The notes below the pieces were generated by a model. The model did not search any database. It was not told the origin of the DNA and saw only the letters and a program-made list of their open reading frames with translations. Positions 1 to 8,776 of a DNA stretch of 45,878 nucleotides are shown here, piece after piece (within the stretch, counting starts at the first letter, position 1; every line of letters starts with the position of its first letter). This stretch comes from Jaenimonas drosophilae (taxonomy: Eukaryota; Euglenozoa; Kinetoplastea; Trypanosomatida; Trypanosomatidae), in the NCBI GenBank assembly GCA_030849065.1, contig JASAON010001519.1, forward strand, positions 1 through 45,878, given 5' to 3'. Both the position numbers and the translations under genes were made by a program.

Positions 1-238
1 TTATCATGTTGGCAGAAGCGGAAACATGGTGATGAAGAATTAAGAATGCTGGGCCACATATGCCCTTCCCACATGGATGAACATGATCTGCACCGAGGGA
101 GATGGAGGGGAGGCAGGGGTTAGAGAGGGAAAGTGTGTTTGTGCTGTGTTGTGTTGTGTGTTGTGCGGGGAGTACTACTAACAACTCTTTCATTGCTTGT
201 GTGCGACGGCACGCACATGACGACGGCATCGATTATCA

Positions 239-1024
239 TCATGAATCGCTACGAAGTGCTTCATCAAAGTCGGCGCTCGCACCTTCCGCGGTGAGTGCGG
301 TGGAGTTAAGAACCCCGCTCGTGGAGTAGGCCACCGCGCTGAAAGCATCGGAGCGTCCAAAGGAGCTGCTGCTTGCGCGCGGGTTGCTGGCTTTGCTATG
401 CCCATCCGAAACACTGGGGGCGGCGGTGCGCTCGCCATCGAGGAGGCTCTCCACCACCTCTGCCAAATCCTCCAGCGTCGCGTCAGGCCCAAACCGAGCA
501 ACGGGCATCCCACTCGCATCCACAACAAAGAACACAAAGTTCCATACCACCGCCCCCTGACCAACAACCCCCTTCACCGACCGCTTCAGAAAGCTGTACA
601 AGGGTGCCTCATGATCCCCATTGACGTCTACCTTCGCCATGATGGGGAAGGTGATGGGCTCGAGCTGCGGGTAGAGGCGGGCAACGGTCTGTGCCACCTC
701 CTCCGCGTTGCCGGGCTCGGCGGCACCAAACTGATTGCAGGGGAAGGCCACAATGCCGAGGCCGCGGTCGTGGTAGCGATGGTTCAGCTCCGTGAGGATT
801 GAGAAGCCCTGCTGCGCCGAATCTTTGCACCGGCTGGCAACGTTGACGATGATGAGTGGGTGGCCTCGGTGCTGGGCAAAGTCGTAGAGCTCCTGGTAGC
901 AATCCAGAACCTGGTAGGTGAAGATGGTCTCGGGAGGGGGGCGTTGAGGGGTTGAACGCGCACGCGCGGAGGAGCTGCCGTTGCGCTCACCAGCATCCTC
1001 GCTCGTACTGCGGCTATGGGCCAT
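239..1024 (-). CDS. Divergent glutathione-peroxidase-like protein with C-terminal extension
   Basis: 261 residues from the ATG at 1024. The frame opens about 50 codons further up, but a pyrimidine tract ending in AG at 1096-1097 makes 1024 the first ATG of the predicted mRNA. Residues 1-33 are rich in Ser, Arg and Pro. Residues 34-196 are a GPX fold (NVASRC at 61-66, FPCNQFG at 94-100, WNF at 161-163). The last 65 residues are a Ser-rich tail not found in usual GPX proteins of about 160 residues. Of the catalytic tetrad, Cys66, Trp161 and Asn162 remain, but the Gln of the usual QEPG is Ala102. The region that carries the resolving Cys in the neighbouring copies (EFVCTRF) has no Cys. A tryparedoxin-dependent cycle therefore looks impaired. 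It lies last in a tandem of four relatives. Family assignment is firm; peroxidase activity is doubtful. Confidence 0.85.
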   Translation of the reverse strand: MAHSRSTSEDAGERNGSSSARARSTPQRPPPETIFTYQVLDCYQELYDFAQHRGHPLIIVNVASRCKDSAQQGFSILTELNHRYHDRGLGIVAFPCNQFGAAEPGNAEEVAQTVARLYPQLEPITFPIMAKVDVNGDHEAPLYSFLKRSVKGVVGQGAVVWNFVFFVVDASGMPVARFGPDATLEDLAEVVESLLDGERTAAPSVSDGHSKASNPRASSSSFGRSDAFSAVAYSTSGVLNSTALTAEGASADFDEALRSDS

Positions 1025-1095
1025 GATGGTGGCCGTTCGTCTCACAGGAGAGGCTCCTGCGAATGGCGGTGCACCACGACGTACTAGATGGCACA

Positions 1096-1130
1096 CTAGC
1101 AAGACAATAGGAAAATCAAAAGAAGGATGT
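1096..1130 (-). promoter_or_regulatory. Predicted trans-splice acceptor for the divergent GPX gene
   Basis: On the minus strand a pyrimidine-rich run (about 1130-1100) is followed by the first AG at 1097-1096. The next ATG in the transcript is at 1024, giving a 5' UTR of about 71 nt and excluding the upstream 50 codons from the protein. Confidence 0.55.
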
Positions 1131-1611
1131 TGGTGTGGTGCAATGCAGAGAACTGTTTCATGATTGTGGCACATAACTTGGTGAGATCATATCCTGTGTG
1201 TTCCTCGGGTGTACCACACGGCACGCATGACGAAGGTAGGGAGTACGAGGCAGCGTGGCCTCATCCACCACGCGTCGGGAGTCGTGGATCCATCCTCTGC
1301 TTGAGTTTGTGTTTGCGTTTGTATTATCAATATTTGGGGGTGTTGAGAAGGTTTTGGGGGCACCGCCAGCTGCTGTGTTGTGGCCTCCATGTGCAAGTAC
1401 AAAAGAGGCCTTGCGACGCGTGTGGGTATCGATGATGCTGAGCGCCGCTGCGCAACGTTTTGGCATGGGAAGTACTGAAGGCATCTACACAGAGTGCATG
1501 ACAAATATAAAAAAAATGGAAAAATAACAACAAAAATAAACGACGACGATGCGGAACTGATGACACGGCGCTACCGATCTCGAGCAACAAAACAACGGCC
1601 TACGGGTTCCC
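1131..1611. other. Spacer between peroxidase genes, no gene seen
   Basis: About 480 bp holding the 3' UTR of the gene at 1612-2100. Short frames on both strands have no recognisable content. An A-rich stretch at about 1500-1545 lies just downstream of the stop of that gene. Confidence 0.5.
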
Positions 1612-2100
1612 CTAGGCCATCAGCTTCGCGACCTCCTCCTCCACCTCCGCGGTGGTGGCGTTGGAGAGGAAGCGCTTCACGGCGTGGCCCTCCTTATCCA
1701 CGAGGAAGGCGTTGAAGTTCCACTTGATATCCTCGAGGCCCGTCTTGGGGTCGAGCTGTGCCTTCTTCAGGTAGGTGTAGAGTGGGATGGCCTTCTCCCC
1801 ATTCACGTCAATCTTCTCCATGATGGGGAAGTCAGCCTTGAAGCGGGTGCAAACGAACTCCTTCACCTCCTCCTCCGTGCCGGGCTCCTGAGCAAGGAAC
1901 TGGTTGCAGGGGAAGGCCAGAACCGTGAAGCCCTGCTCCTTGTACTTGTTGTAGATCTCCGTGGCGGTCTCATAGCCGCTCTTGGTGTAGCCGCACTGGC
2001 TCGCCACGTTGTAGATGAGCAGAGGATGACCCTTGTGCTGGTTGAGGTCGTAGGGCTTGTGGTCGGCACCGTTCACCTGAAAGTCATAGATGGAGGTCAT
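1612..2100 (-). CDS. Tryparedoxin-dependent glutathione-peroxidase-type peroxidase, copy 2
   Basis: 162 residues, full family length, starting MTSIYDFQVN. It reduces hydroperoxides, in kinetoplastids with electrons from tryparedoxin rather than glutathione (family knowledge). The catalytic set is complete: peroxidatic Cys36 in NVASQCG, Gln71 in QEPG, Trp127 and Asn128 in KWNF. The resolving Cys84 in EFVCTRF marks the thioredoxin-type two-Cys mechanism. There is no leader and no PTS1 at the C-terminus (ends KLMA), so a cytosolic form is likely. The first 35 codons are nearly identical in DNA to the copy at 2597-3082, suggesting recent duplication or gene conversion. The segment before the WNF motif (QLDPKTGLEDIK) differs from the other copies. 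Confidence 0.93.
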   Translation of the reverse strand: MTSIYDFQVNGADHKPYDLNQHKGHPLLIYNVASQCGYTKSGYETATEIYNKYKEQGFTVLAFPCNQFLAQEPGTEEEVKEFVCTRFKADFPIMEKIDVNGEKAIPLYTYLKKAQLDPKTGLEDIKWNFNAFLVDKEGHAVKRFLSNATTAEVEEEVAKLMA

Positions 2101-2141
2101 GGTTGTGGGTGGTTTGGATGAGTTGTTTGGTGATGGCGGTT

Positions 2142-2164
2142 CTATAGAGACAAGAGGGAAGCAG
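2142..2164 (-). promoter_or_regulatory. Predicted trans-splice acceptor, peroxidase copy 2
   Basis: The minus strand reads CTGCTTCCCTCTTGTCTCT then ATAG. The AG at 2143-2142 is the first after the tract and would give a 5' UTR of about 41 nt before the ATG at 2100. Confidence 0.65.
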
Positions 2165-2596
2165 CCAGAGATGAGGGTGAATCAGGGCAGCCATTAACTT
2201 GCGCTTAGCAGCCACTGCATGCCAAACAAAGGTGTGGTTCAGGCTTGTTTCACTGGGGGAGTACCATCCATCAACTCCAACGCACACACAAACACACCAA
2301 AATATCCACCAAAGTTGTATTCGTGGTACACCCAAACCCGTCGGGTAGATGTAAAAACAGAAGGTAACAAGGAAAGACTGGAAGGGTGGATGGATGCTAG
2401 CGACGATCTTCACTCGCGGATCAACGTCACAGTGGCAGGCCCACGTTTTGAATGGATCCATCGCTTATAGGAAAGATGAAGTTACGCAACAAAAGAAGTG
2501 ATGATCAACAGCAACACTCAAAGGACCCTGTGTCATGCTGTTGTGCTTGACCACACACGCACATCCAAAGAAAGATTCACTTAGTGGTGGGACAAC
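2165..2596. other. Spacer between peroxidase copies 2 and 3
   Basis: About 430 bp, mostly the 3' UTR of copy 3. No reading frame with recognisable content, and no obvious similarity to the spacer below copy 2. Confidence 0.5.
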
Positions 2597-3082
2597 CTAG
2601 CTGAGGAGGGGAAGTAGCTCCTTCTCAATGGTGGCGGCGGAGGTACCGGGGGAGAAGCGCTGCACCGCCTTGCCCTCCTTATCCACGAGGAAGGAGGTGA
2701 AGTTCCACTTGACGGAGGTGGTGCCCAGGATGCCAGGCTTTTCCTTCTTCAGGTAGGTGTAGAGTGGGATGGCCTTATCTCCGTTCACGTCAATCTTCTC
2801 CATGATGGGGAAGTCAGCCTTGAAGCGGGTGCAGGCGAACTCCTTCACCTCCTCTTCCGTGCCGGGCTCCTGAGACATGAACTGGTTGCAGGGGAAGGCC
2901 AGAACCGTGAAGCCCTGCTCCTTGTACTTGTTGTAGAGCTCCGTGGCAGCTTCATAGCCACCCTTGGTGAAGCCGCACTTGGTGGCCACGTTGTAGATGA
3001 GCAGAGGATGACCCTTGTGCTGGTTGAGGTCGTAGGGCTTGTGGTCGGCACCGTTCACTTCGAAGTCATAGATGGAGGTCAT
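2597..3082 (-). CDS. Tryparedoxin-dependent glutathione-peroxidase-type peroxidase, copy 3
   Basis: 161 residues beginning MTSIYDFEVN. All residues expected of an active trypanosomatid GPX-type peroxidase are present: Cys36 (NVATKCG), Gln71 (SQEPG), resolving Cys84 (EFACTRF), Trp126 and Asn127 (KWNF). The KPGILG segment before the WNF motif matches the usual family pattern better than copy 2. It ends PLLS with no targeting tripeptide, so a cytosolic location is inferred. The gene lies between copy 2 and the broken copy 4 and shares long identical DNA stretches with both. Confidence 0.93.
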   Translation of the reverse strand: MTSIYDFEVNGADHKPYDLNQHKGHPLLIYNVATKCGFTKGGYEAATELYNKYKEQGFTVLAFPCNQFMSQEPGTEEEVKEFACTRFKADFPIMEKIDVNGDKAIPLYTYLKKEKPGILGTTSVKWNFTSFLVDKEGKAVQRFSPGTSAATIEKELLPLLS

Positions 3083-3127
3083 GGTTGCGTGGGTTGTTGT
3101 GTTGGTAAGAAGAAGTTGGTGTAAAAT

Positions 3128-3156
3128 CTACACAGACAGAGAAAGGAGGTTGAAGG
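3128..3156 (-). promoter_or_regulatory. Predicted trans-splice acceptor, peroxidase copy 3
   Basis: The minus strand carries CCTCCTTTCTCTGTCTGTG followed by TAG; the AG is at 3129-3128. The resulting 5' UTR is about 45 nt. Confidence 0.65.
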
Positions 3157-3320
3157 ATAGCAGCATGAGAGTAGGTGCCGTGGTTGCAAGGAAATGGGGC
3201 TCACGAGTGATTAGGGACGTGTGTACCGTGTGGGGCGGAAGTGGGTAGACAAGCCAGCAACAAGGGTATAAATGTGGTGTTTGAATGTGAATCATTCAAT
3301 GAAGTATGAGGACGAGGTGC

Positions 3321-3346
3321 GTGTGTGTGTGTGTGTTGGGGGGGGG
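3321..3346. repeat. (GT)8 microsatellite next to a G9 run
   Basis: Eight GT units at 3321-3336, then TG and nine G at 3338-3346. On the mRNA strand this is a C-run and an AC repeat starting within 10 nt of the stop codon of peroxidase copy 4, so it lies in its 3' UTR. Confidence 0.9.
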
Positions 3347-3352
3347 TACACA

Positions 3353-3763
3353 TCACAGCTTGGACGACGATGGAGAAGCACCCCCACTCAGAAGAGGAAG
3401 AAGTTCTTTCTCAATGGCGGCGGCGGTGGTGCCGGGGGAGAAGCGCTGCACCGCGTGGCCCTCCTTATCCACGAGGAAGGAGGTGAAGTTCCACTTGACC
3501 GCCGTCGTCCCCAGCAGGCCAGGGGCTGCCTTCTTCAGGTAGGTATACAGAGGAAGTTCGTTGGCCCCATTCACGTCAATCTTCTCCATGATGGGGAAGT
3601 CAGCCTTGAAGCGGGTGCAAACAAACTCCTTCACCTCCGCTTCTGTGCCAGGCTCTTGCGAGCCAAATTGGTTGCAGGGGAAGGCCAGAACCGTGAAGCC
3701 CTGCTCCTTGTACTTGTTGTAGAGCTCCGTGGCANCACTCTGCATAAGACGGCTTGCTCGCAT
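3353..3763 (-). CDS. Glycosomal-type peroxidase copy 4, 5' part interrupted at an N
   Basis: From ATELYNKYKE onward this is a normal GPX-type peroxidase: FPCNQFGSQEPG with the catalytic Gln, EFVCTRF with the resolving Cys, and KWNF with Trp and Asn. It ends in SKL, a classical PTS1 that would direct it to glycosomes; the other copies lack this. Upstream of the single N at 3735 similarity to the other copies stops abruptly. The frame opens MRASRLMQS and lacks about 35 residues, including the peroxidatic Cys. A splice acceptor and a leader-like 5' UTR precede that ATG. The likeliest reading is a full gene with its own N-terminus whose middle was lost where near-identical repeats collapsed in assembly. 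A true pseudogene is the alternative. Confidence 0.75.
   Translation of the reverse strand: MRASRLMQSXATELYNKYKEQGFTVLAFPCNQFGSQEPGTEAEVKEFVCTRFKADFPIMEKIDVNGANELPLYTYLKKAAPGLLGTTAVKWNFTSFLVDKEGHAVQRFSPGTTAAAIEKELLPLLSGGASPSSSKL
3735..3735. other. Ambiguous base at an assembly junction
   Basis: The only N in the window. It falls exactly where similarity to peroxidase copies 2 and 3 ends, so it probably marks a join or gap rather than one uncertain base. Confidence 0.7.
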
Positions 3764-3850
3764 TTGATCTTCAGCGTTGATGGTGGTAACTTGTGTTCCT
3801 ACTTGCGTGTTTTTGTTGTTGGTGTGTGGGTTCTTGTTGATGGAGCCTAT

Positions 3851-3871
3851 CTATGCAGGACAGATGAAAAG
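3851..3871 (-). promoter_or_regulatory. Predicted trans-splice acceptor upstream of peroxidase copy 4
   Basis: The minus strand has TTTTCATCTGTCCTGC then ATAG with AG at 3852-3851. The first ATG after it is at 3763 (MRASRLMQS), which supports this as a real 5' end of a gene. Confidence 0.5.
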
Positions 3872-4532
3872 TGAATCAAACAACACCGTTCCAAGAGCAT
3901 CTGTACTTGGCATCCAAATGAAGGCTCTCAACATGGCGCATTGCCTTGGTAGTACCTCGTGGAATCATTTCATCTTTGATTGATGTTAAACACACACAGG
4001 AGCACATAAAGAAAGAAAGAGCCGAACAAGGACCAGCTGTAAGGGAGCACGTTGCTCCTGTAGATTGCTTGTTTGCTTCGCGGCACACATCGCACTTCCA
4101 GTAGGGTAAGCAGGGGAAGGGGAGTCATTCGTGGAGACTGCGGGGGGCGGCGATGGAAGTGCCAGGAAAAGTAGCAACTTCAACGTAGAAAACAAGGGAA
4201 AACCAAAGCATGATCCCGAACACAACACTCGCTACTCATTCTTCACTCTGTGGGTTTTCACCGACTTCACACTGCATCGGTAATTGTGCCGTGTTGAGCA
4301 CCGGTACGTGTGTAGATGGAGATGAAGAGGTACAACACTCATGAAAGCATGAAAAAAAAACTCCACTGCACCAAGATAATGAAAAAGAAGGAATGAATAT
4401 AAAAAAAGAAGGAATAAGATAGAAATTTTGTAGAATTACGACTTACTTGTGCGTTGTGACGAGTGCCTGCGCTGACTGAGCGGAGGCCTCCCACACACAC
4501 AAAATCATTGATGCGTGGGTGCATCCTCTGCC
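3872..4532. other. Spacer downstream of AsnA, no gene seen
   Basis: About 660 bp, presumably the long 3' UTR of the AsnA gene and polycistronic spacer. It contains an A-rich stretch at about 4345-4440. Reading frames here open on GTG or lack recognisable content. Confidence 0.5.
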
Positions 4533-5606
4533 CTACAGGCATTCGAAGTTGGTCTCAATCTCCTTCGTCCAGACGCTGCACTGCACCTCTGCAATGTGCC
4601 GCTTGCGAAGCATAAACATGGCCATGCGGCTCTGCCCAATGCCTCCACCCACCGTTTGGGGAAGATTGTTGGCGAGAAGCCGCTGGTGCCACGGCAGCCG
4701 CGCGCGGTCTTCATCCCCCGTGAGCTCCAACTGCCGCTTGAGTGTGGCGGCATCTACGCGGATGCCCATGCTGCTCAGCTCCAGGACATCATCCAGCACG
4801 GGATTGTACACTAGAATATCTCCGTTCAAACCTTCAACGGAGATGAGCGAATTCATCGATGGGCCGTCGGTGGCGGCGTCGGGGTGCGAGAGGGGGAAGG
4901 CGAGGGCGGAGGCATCGATGGAAACCGGCGAGGACCAATCATCGTAATCGGGCGCCCGTGCATCATGACGATCACCGTTGCTCAATGTGCCACCAATGCC
5001 AATGAGGAAGACGGCGCCATACTGCTTCACCACCGCACGTTCACGTGCCTTCGGGTCGAGGTCGGGGTACTTGTCCAGCAGCTGTTGGCTATGTACAAAC
5101 TTGATGTGCTCGGGAAGGACGGGGGTGATGCTGGGGTGGTTGGCGGCCACCACCTGCTCCGTGTGGCGGATGGCGGCGTAAATCTTCTGCACCGTTTGCA
5201 CAAGAAACTCCGGGGTGCGTTGGTTGTCGCCCATCACCACCTCCCAATCCCACTGATCGACGAAGACGGAGTGGATGTTGTCAAGATCATCCTCCACGCG
5301 GAGGGCGGTCATGTTGGTGTAGATGCCCGCACCGACGGGGAAGCGGTGGTCGCCAAGGGTCTTGCGCTTCCACTTGGCCAGGGAATGCACAACCTCGAAG
5401 CTGCCATCGGGGATGTTCTTCACCCGCACCTGCACGGCCTTCTCGAAGCCGGAGAGGTTGTCTTGGGTGCCATCGCCAACACGGCTGAGGATGGGGCACT
5501 CTACGTGGATGAGGTTGAGCTGGGTGGAGAGCTCATGGGCGAAGGTCTGGCGAACCAGGGTGATTTGACGCTGCAGCGTTGCGTAGGCGTCGTAGTCGAG
5601 GGGCAT
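4533..5606 (-). CDS. asnA: Aspartate-ammonia ligase (asparagine synthetase A)
   Basis: 357 residues from [10 protein letters not shown]. It makes asparagine from aspartate and ammonia with ATP going to AMP; the fold is related to class II aminoacyl-tRNA synthetases. Nearly every block of the bacterial enzyme is present: [13 protein letters not shown] (41-53), [12 protein letters not shown] (70-81), VDQWDWE (116-122), [10 protein letters not shown] (168-177), RAPDYDDW (217-224), [11 protein letters not shown] and [11 protein letters not shown] near the end. Residues about 229-258 form an insert missing from the roughly 330-residue E. coli enzyme. This bacterial-type synthetase is known in trypanosomatids and is usually explained by transfer from bacteria. 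The start is the first ATG after a strong acceptor; 64 open codons above it are UTR. Confidence 0.96.
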   Translation of the reverse strand: MPLDYDAYATLQRQITLVRQTFAHELSTQLNLIHVECPILSRVGDGTQDNLSGFEKAVQVRVKNIPDGSFEVVHSLAKWKRKTLGDHRFPVGAGIYTNMTALRVEDDLDNIHSVFVDQWDWEVVMGDNQRTPEFLVQTVQKIYAAIRHTEQVVAANHPSITPVLPEHIKFVHSQQLLDKYPDLDPKARERAVVKQYGAVFLIGIGGTLSNGDRHDARAPDYDDWSSPVSIDASALAFPLSHPDAATDGPSMNSLISVEGLNGDILVYNPVLDDVLELSSMGIRVDAATLKRQLELTGDEDRARLPWHQRLLANNLPQTVGGGIGQSRMAMFMLRKRHIAEVQCSVWTKEIETNFECL

Positions 5607-5681
5607 GGTTGAGAAGAGAGTTGGATTCGTTTGGATGTGTTTGTATGTGTTGGTGGAATGACGATGTAAAATCCTACACAA

Positions 5682-5708
5682 CTGGCAAATCAAAACAGAA
5701 AAAAAGAG
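5682..5708 (-). promoter_or_regulatory. Predicted trans-splice acceptor for AsnA
   Basis: The minus strand has CTTTTTTTCTGTTTTGATTT then GCCAG, AG at 5683-5682, about 75 nt before the ATG at 5606. Confidence 0.65.
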
Positions 5709-5827
5709 GATTGAAGAGAGGTGATGATGCAGCTCCTTGCAATGGTGACGAAGCAACAAGCTCAACAAACAACATTTATTTTGCTGGAGATGAAACATTC
5801 TCTTGTTATTGTCGGTGGGTAGAGACT

Positions 5828-8116
5828 TTAGAGCGCACTTGGTGCCTCGCCAGATCTGGCGCTGTTGCGTTCGATGCAGTTGGCCGTCTCGAGCACACGC
5901 TTCGTGAAGAGCAACGCCTGCTCCATGGGTGCGATGTTCTCCTCAGTTGTCTTTGCAGGGCTGAGCTTCCAGTGGATGGTGCTGCCGCGCGAGCGGAAGA
6001 AGGTTAGCTTCGAGGTCGGCTGCAAACTTCCATCACGAAGATCCTCAAAGGAGATCTCCTTGGTTCCACGACCGCGACGTGCCTCCAGCTGCCGCAGATA
6101 GTTGTTGTTGGCGGCGTTCTGGCGTGCCGCCACCTCTTGCTCTCCGTGGAAGGTGATGCTTTCCTTGAGCTGGCGCGCCGCGGCAAAGTTCTCAATGAAG
6201 AGGGAGGTGGTCGAGTCCACGATGAGGTCGGTGCCAAAGGGCTTCACGCGTGTGGTGTGCTCCACAACGATGCTATCCACGTTGAAGTCCTCCGAGTCAT
6301 AGTCGGCCTCACAGACGTGTGAGAGGTCCATGCGCTCGTAGCCAATCGATGAACCGTGGTTGAGCAGGTTGTGCTCCGCGACGGAGAGCTTCTCGAGGAT
6401 GGCCTCGGCGAGTGGGGCGGCTGGGTGATCATTGTGCTGCTTCCATCGCCGAAAGGCGCGGAACTCAACCTCAACGGGATAGGCAACGGTTTTGCTCCGC
6501 CCCGCCGTTGTTGTTGTGGGCTCGCCTGCCGCGTCGTCTGCCTCTGGCACGTAGGCCGCCGTCTCTCCCCGACTGGCGGCGGTGGATTCATCGAGGGAGA
6601 AGATGGTCCAGTTGAAGCTCACGCCGGTGTTCTCCATGTCAAGCAGGCGGAAGCCGTTGTGGCAGCTATCCCACACCGCGCGGGCGACGGACTTGCCCTG
6701 ACGTTCGTTGGAGAAGAAGTAAATCTTCACGACCGTGAGGGTTGCCTCCTGGCACTGCGCCCCACAATGAATATCCACGGCACGAGACACGCAAGGAGGG
6801 CAGTCCTTGATGAAGTAGAGCTGCATCGATTCATTGTTCATGCGGCTGACGAACTCGCCAAAGGTGGCGTGTTTGAGTGGCGTCGAGTGGCTGCCATGAC
6901 GGGCGAGGCAGCAGTAGGCGGCACCAACGTTGAGGTTGATGGTGACGTGTTGCGAGCGCACATCACTCATGCTGAAGAGGAAGCGGAACTCGCGCAAAAA
7001 GTAGTCCGTCAGGGCCGCGTAGCTCCTGGAGGTTAGCATGGGGCTGTTGGCGAGGCTGTGTTCGTGCGTGAGGTCGGAGTCGTCGAGCTGCACCGTCAGG
7101 GGCACCACCTCATCATTCTCAAGATACTGATCCACATCGCCGGCCTCATCATCGTCAAACTCATCCGCATCACGGGCTCCACTGACGGAGTGGCTGCGGC
7201 CAGCGGAGTGGGCCTCGTTGCCAATGGCAGCCTTGCGGGGCACACTGGACTCCGATGGCGCATCATCATCATCCCCGCCTAAGCCCATCGGGCAGGCTGG
7301 GATGGATGGAGCAGCCGCAACCTCCTCTTCACCTTCCTTTTCCTCCTTCTCTTCCTCCACGGGAGATTCATCTTGTTCTGCCGTGCTTCCCTCCTTCTTT
7401 GCATCATCAGCAGCAACATCATTCTCATCCTCCTCGACGCGTGGCCCATCTTCGCCCTCCTCCTCGCTGCCCGGCTCCGCCTCCTCCCCCTCCTCCACCT
7501 TTGGCACATACACACGCGGCTTGCCAATGGAGAGATTCACCAGCCGAATGAGCCGGTTCTGAAGCTTGAAGGGCTTCGGGCCGCGGTGGCCAAACAACTT
7601 CAACGTTACCTGCCGCTTCGTACTTTGAAGGTCCCCCACAAGGAGGCAGTAACGCCGCCGCTTGTCCCCGCAGAAGAGGAGCTGGCGAATGGTGCCGGCG
7701 TCTTCCACCTCTTCGGTGCCGCTGCCGTACATGTTAAACTGCGAGCGGAGATTGGGATCAAAATGGATGCGCGAGGCGGTGGTCGTGGTACCACCACCTG
7801 TTGGGGCGCCATTGCTGGTGCGTAAGTCGAGGGGAATGTTGCGCTTTGCCTCGGCGTAGGCGGATTGCTCCGCGGCGAGGGCATCGGCTTCCTCCGCTTG
7901 TGCCCGGGAGCGCACCCCCATCACCGTCGCGGGCAGCACCACCGTTGTTGTGGCACTCGTGAGGATGGAGCTGGCCTCCATCGATTGCATCAGCTGCTGC
8001 TGACGTAGCTCCATCTCCTCCGTGCGGAGTCGGTGGCCAAAGGTGCCGCGGCCACGACGAACGGGCGCCGGTGCCGCCGGTGGCGGTGGCGGAGCATCGG
8101 TTGGCTCTGCGCTCAT
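5828..8116 (-). CDS. Unrecognised large protein with acidic central region
   Basis: 762 residues from [10 protein letters not shown], the first ATG after a strong acceptor at 8147-8148. I do not recognise the family. Residues 1-25 are Pro/Ala-rich. Residues 118-205 are a structured-looking block ([17 protein letters not shown] to [18 protein letters not shown]). Residues 206-270 and on to about 355 are strongly acidic, Glu/Asp-rich and presumably disordered. From about 370 to the end a long ordered part follows, with conserved-looking aromatic and Cys-containing stretches ([45 protein letters not shown]). There is no signal peptide or membrane segment. Coding status is secure from length, codon pattern and splice signals; function unknown. 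Confidence 0.85.
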   Translation of the reverse strand: MSAEPTDAPPPPPAAPAPVRRGRGTFGHRLRTEEMELRQQQLMQSMEASSILTSATTTVVLPATVMGVRSRAQAEEADALAAEQSAYAEAKRNIPLDLRTSNGAPTGGGTTTTASRIHFDPNLRSQFNMYGSGTEEVEDAGTIRQLLFCGDKRRRYCLLVGDLQSTKRQVTLKLFGHRGPKPFKLQNRLIRLVNLSIGKPRVYVPKVEEGEEAEPGSEEEGEDGPRVEEDENDVAADDAKKEGSTAEQDESPVEEEKEEKEGEEEVAAAPSIPACPMGLGGDDDDAPSESSVPRKAAIGNEAHSAGRSHSVSGARDADEFDDDEAGDVDQYLENDEVVPLTVQLDDSDLTHEHSLANSPMLTSRSYAALTDYFLREFRFLFSMSDVRSQHVTINLNVGAAYCCLARHGSHSTPLKHATFGEFVSRMNNESMQLYFIKDCPPCVSRAVDIHCGAQCQEATLTVVKIYFFSNERQGKSVARAVWDSCHNGFRLLDMENTGVSFNWTIFSLDESTAASRGETAAYVPEADDAAGEPTTTTAGRSKTVAYPVEVEFRAFRRWKQHNDHPAAPLAEAILEKLSVAEHNLLNHGSSIGYERMDLSHVCEADYDSEDFNVDSIVVEHTTRVKPFGTDLIVDSTTSLFIENFAAARQLKESITFHGEQEVAARQNAANNNYLRQLEARRGRGTKEISFEDLRDGSLQPTSKLTFFRSRGSTIHWKLSPAKTTEENIAPMEQALLFTKRVLETANCIERNSARSGEAPSAL

Positions 8117-8146
8117 CTCTAGTGTTGTTTGAACCTCAACGATATG

Positions 8147-8184
8147 CTGAACAAGATGGCAAAGAGGAAAGGAGCGAAGGAAAA
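8147..8184 (-). promoter_or_regulatory. Predicted trans-splice acceptor for the 762-residue protein
   Basis: A long pyrimidine-rich tract (TTTTCCTTCGCTCCTTTCCT and onward) ends in TTCAG with AG at 8148-8147. The first ATG downstream is 8116. Confidence 0.65.
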
Positions 8185-8288
8185 TGTGCAGCAATCAGTA
8201 CCTCATCATTCGTTGTGCGGTCGCAAAAACAAAAGGATAGGCACGAAATATTTTCATTCGATGCCGGGTACGCCCATGCAACCATCAT

Positions 8289-8529
8289 TCAGGGGCCAAC
8301 CAATGCGCCAACAACAATGAGCGGAGCAACAGCACCAATGCCAATAAAAAAACCAGCAACAAAACGTGTGACGGAGGCGGTGGTGGTGAATAAGACACAG
8401 GTGCATATCCAGCAAATATTGATCTGAAGTAACAACAACAACAACAACCACGGAAATGAAAAAAAAAACAGGACTAACGTAAGTGAAAAATGCGCGTCCG
8501 CTGGAGTCAGCCAGTGAGTTGGCCTCCAT
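8289..8529 (-). CDS. Candidate small membrane protein with interrupted frame
   Basis: The spacer between its neighbours hides a likely short gene. A pyrimidine tract ends in AG at 8694-8693, and the first ATG after it is 8529 (MEANSLADSSGRAFFTYV). In that frame the text soon becomes Cys/His/Trp-rich and unconvincing. One base over, from about 8423 to the TGA at 8289-8291, the frame reads a clean hydrophobic helix (TRFVAGFFIGIGAVAPLIVV). The two frames meet at a T10 run (A10 on plus, 8459-8468) followed by (GTT)n and a second polypyrimidine-AG at 8425-8424. Either one T is surplus in the assembly, or a 55-nt segment (8478-8424, GT...AG) is removed; both give a protein of about 60-80 residues with one or two membrane helices. 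The helix loosely recalls small cytochrome oxidase subunits (COX7c/Cox8), which is only a guess. Confidence 0.4.
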
Positions 8530-8692
8530 CACGATTTTGGAAGAGAAGGTGGCGTTTTGGGAGGGAGTTGGTCGGGAGGTCGAGCAAAACGCGAGGCAAC
8601 GGCAAACAATGAAGCAACAGGTTGATGAAAACTGAGGAGGGCGATGAACAACACGGTACACGTCAGGGGGTGCGCGTGAGTTAAGTACGGCA

Positions 8693-8758
8693 CTTGACGG
8701 AGATGAGGGGCGGGGAGATGGCAGAGCAACACACAAGAAAAACAAAACAAGAAAAATT
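8693..8758 (-). promoter_or_regulatory. Predicted trans-splice acceptor for the small membrane protein
   Basis: The minus strand from about 8758 is T/C-rich (TTTTTCTTGTTTTGTTTTTC and onward) and ends CGTCAAG with AG at 8694-8693. No ATG lies between it and 8529. Confidence 0.5.
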
Positions 8759-8776
8759 TGCATGTTGTGGTGCAAC

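Noticed and set aside
4884..5612. Plus-strand frame of 242 codons over AsnA
   Set aside because: It is antisense to a clearly recognised enzyme and its sequence is the mirror of AsnA codon bias; no plus-strand gene is supported anywhere else.
5607..5798. 64-codon N-terminal extension of AsnA
   Set aside because: It is translated from the pyrimidine tract and lies upstream of the splice acceptor at 5682 for most of its length; bacterial AsnA has no such extension.
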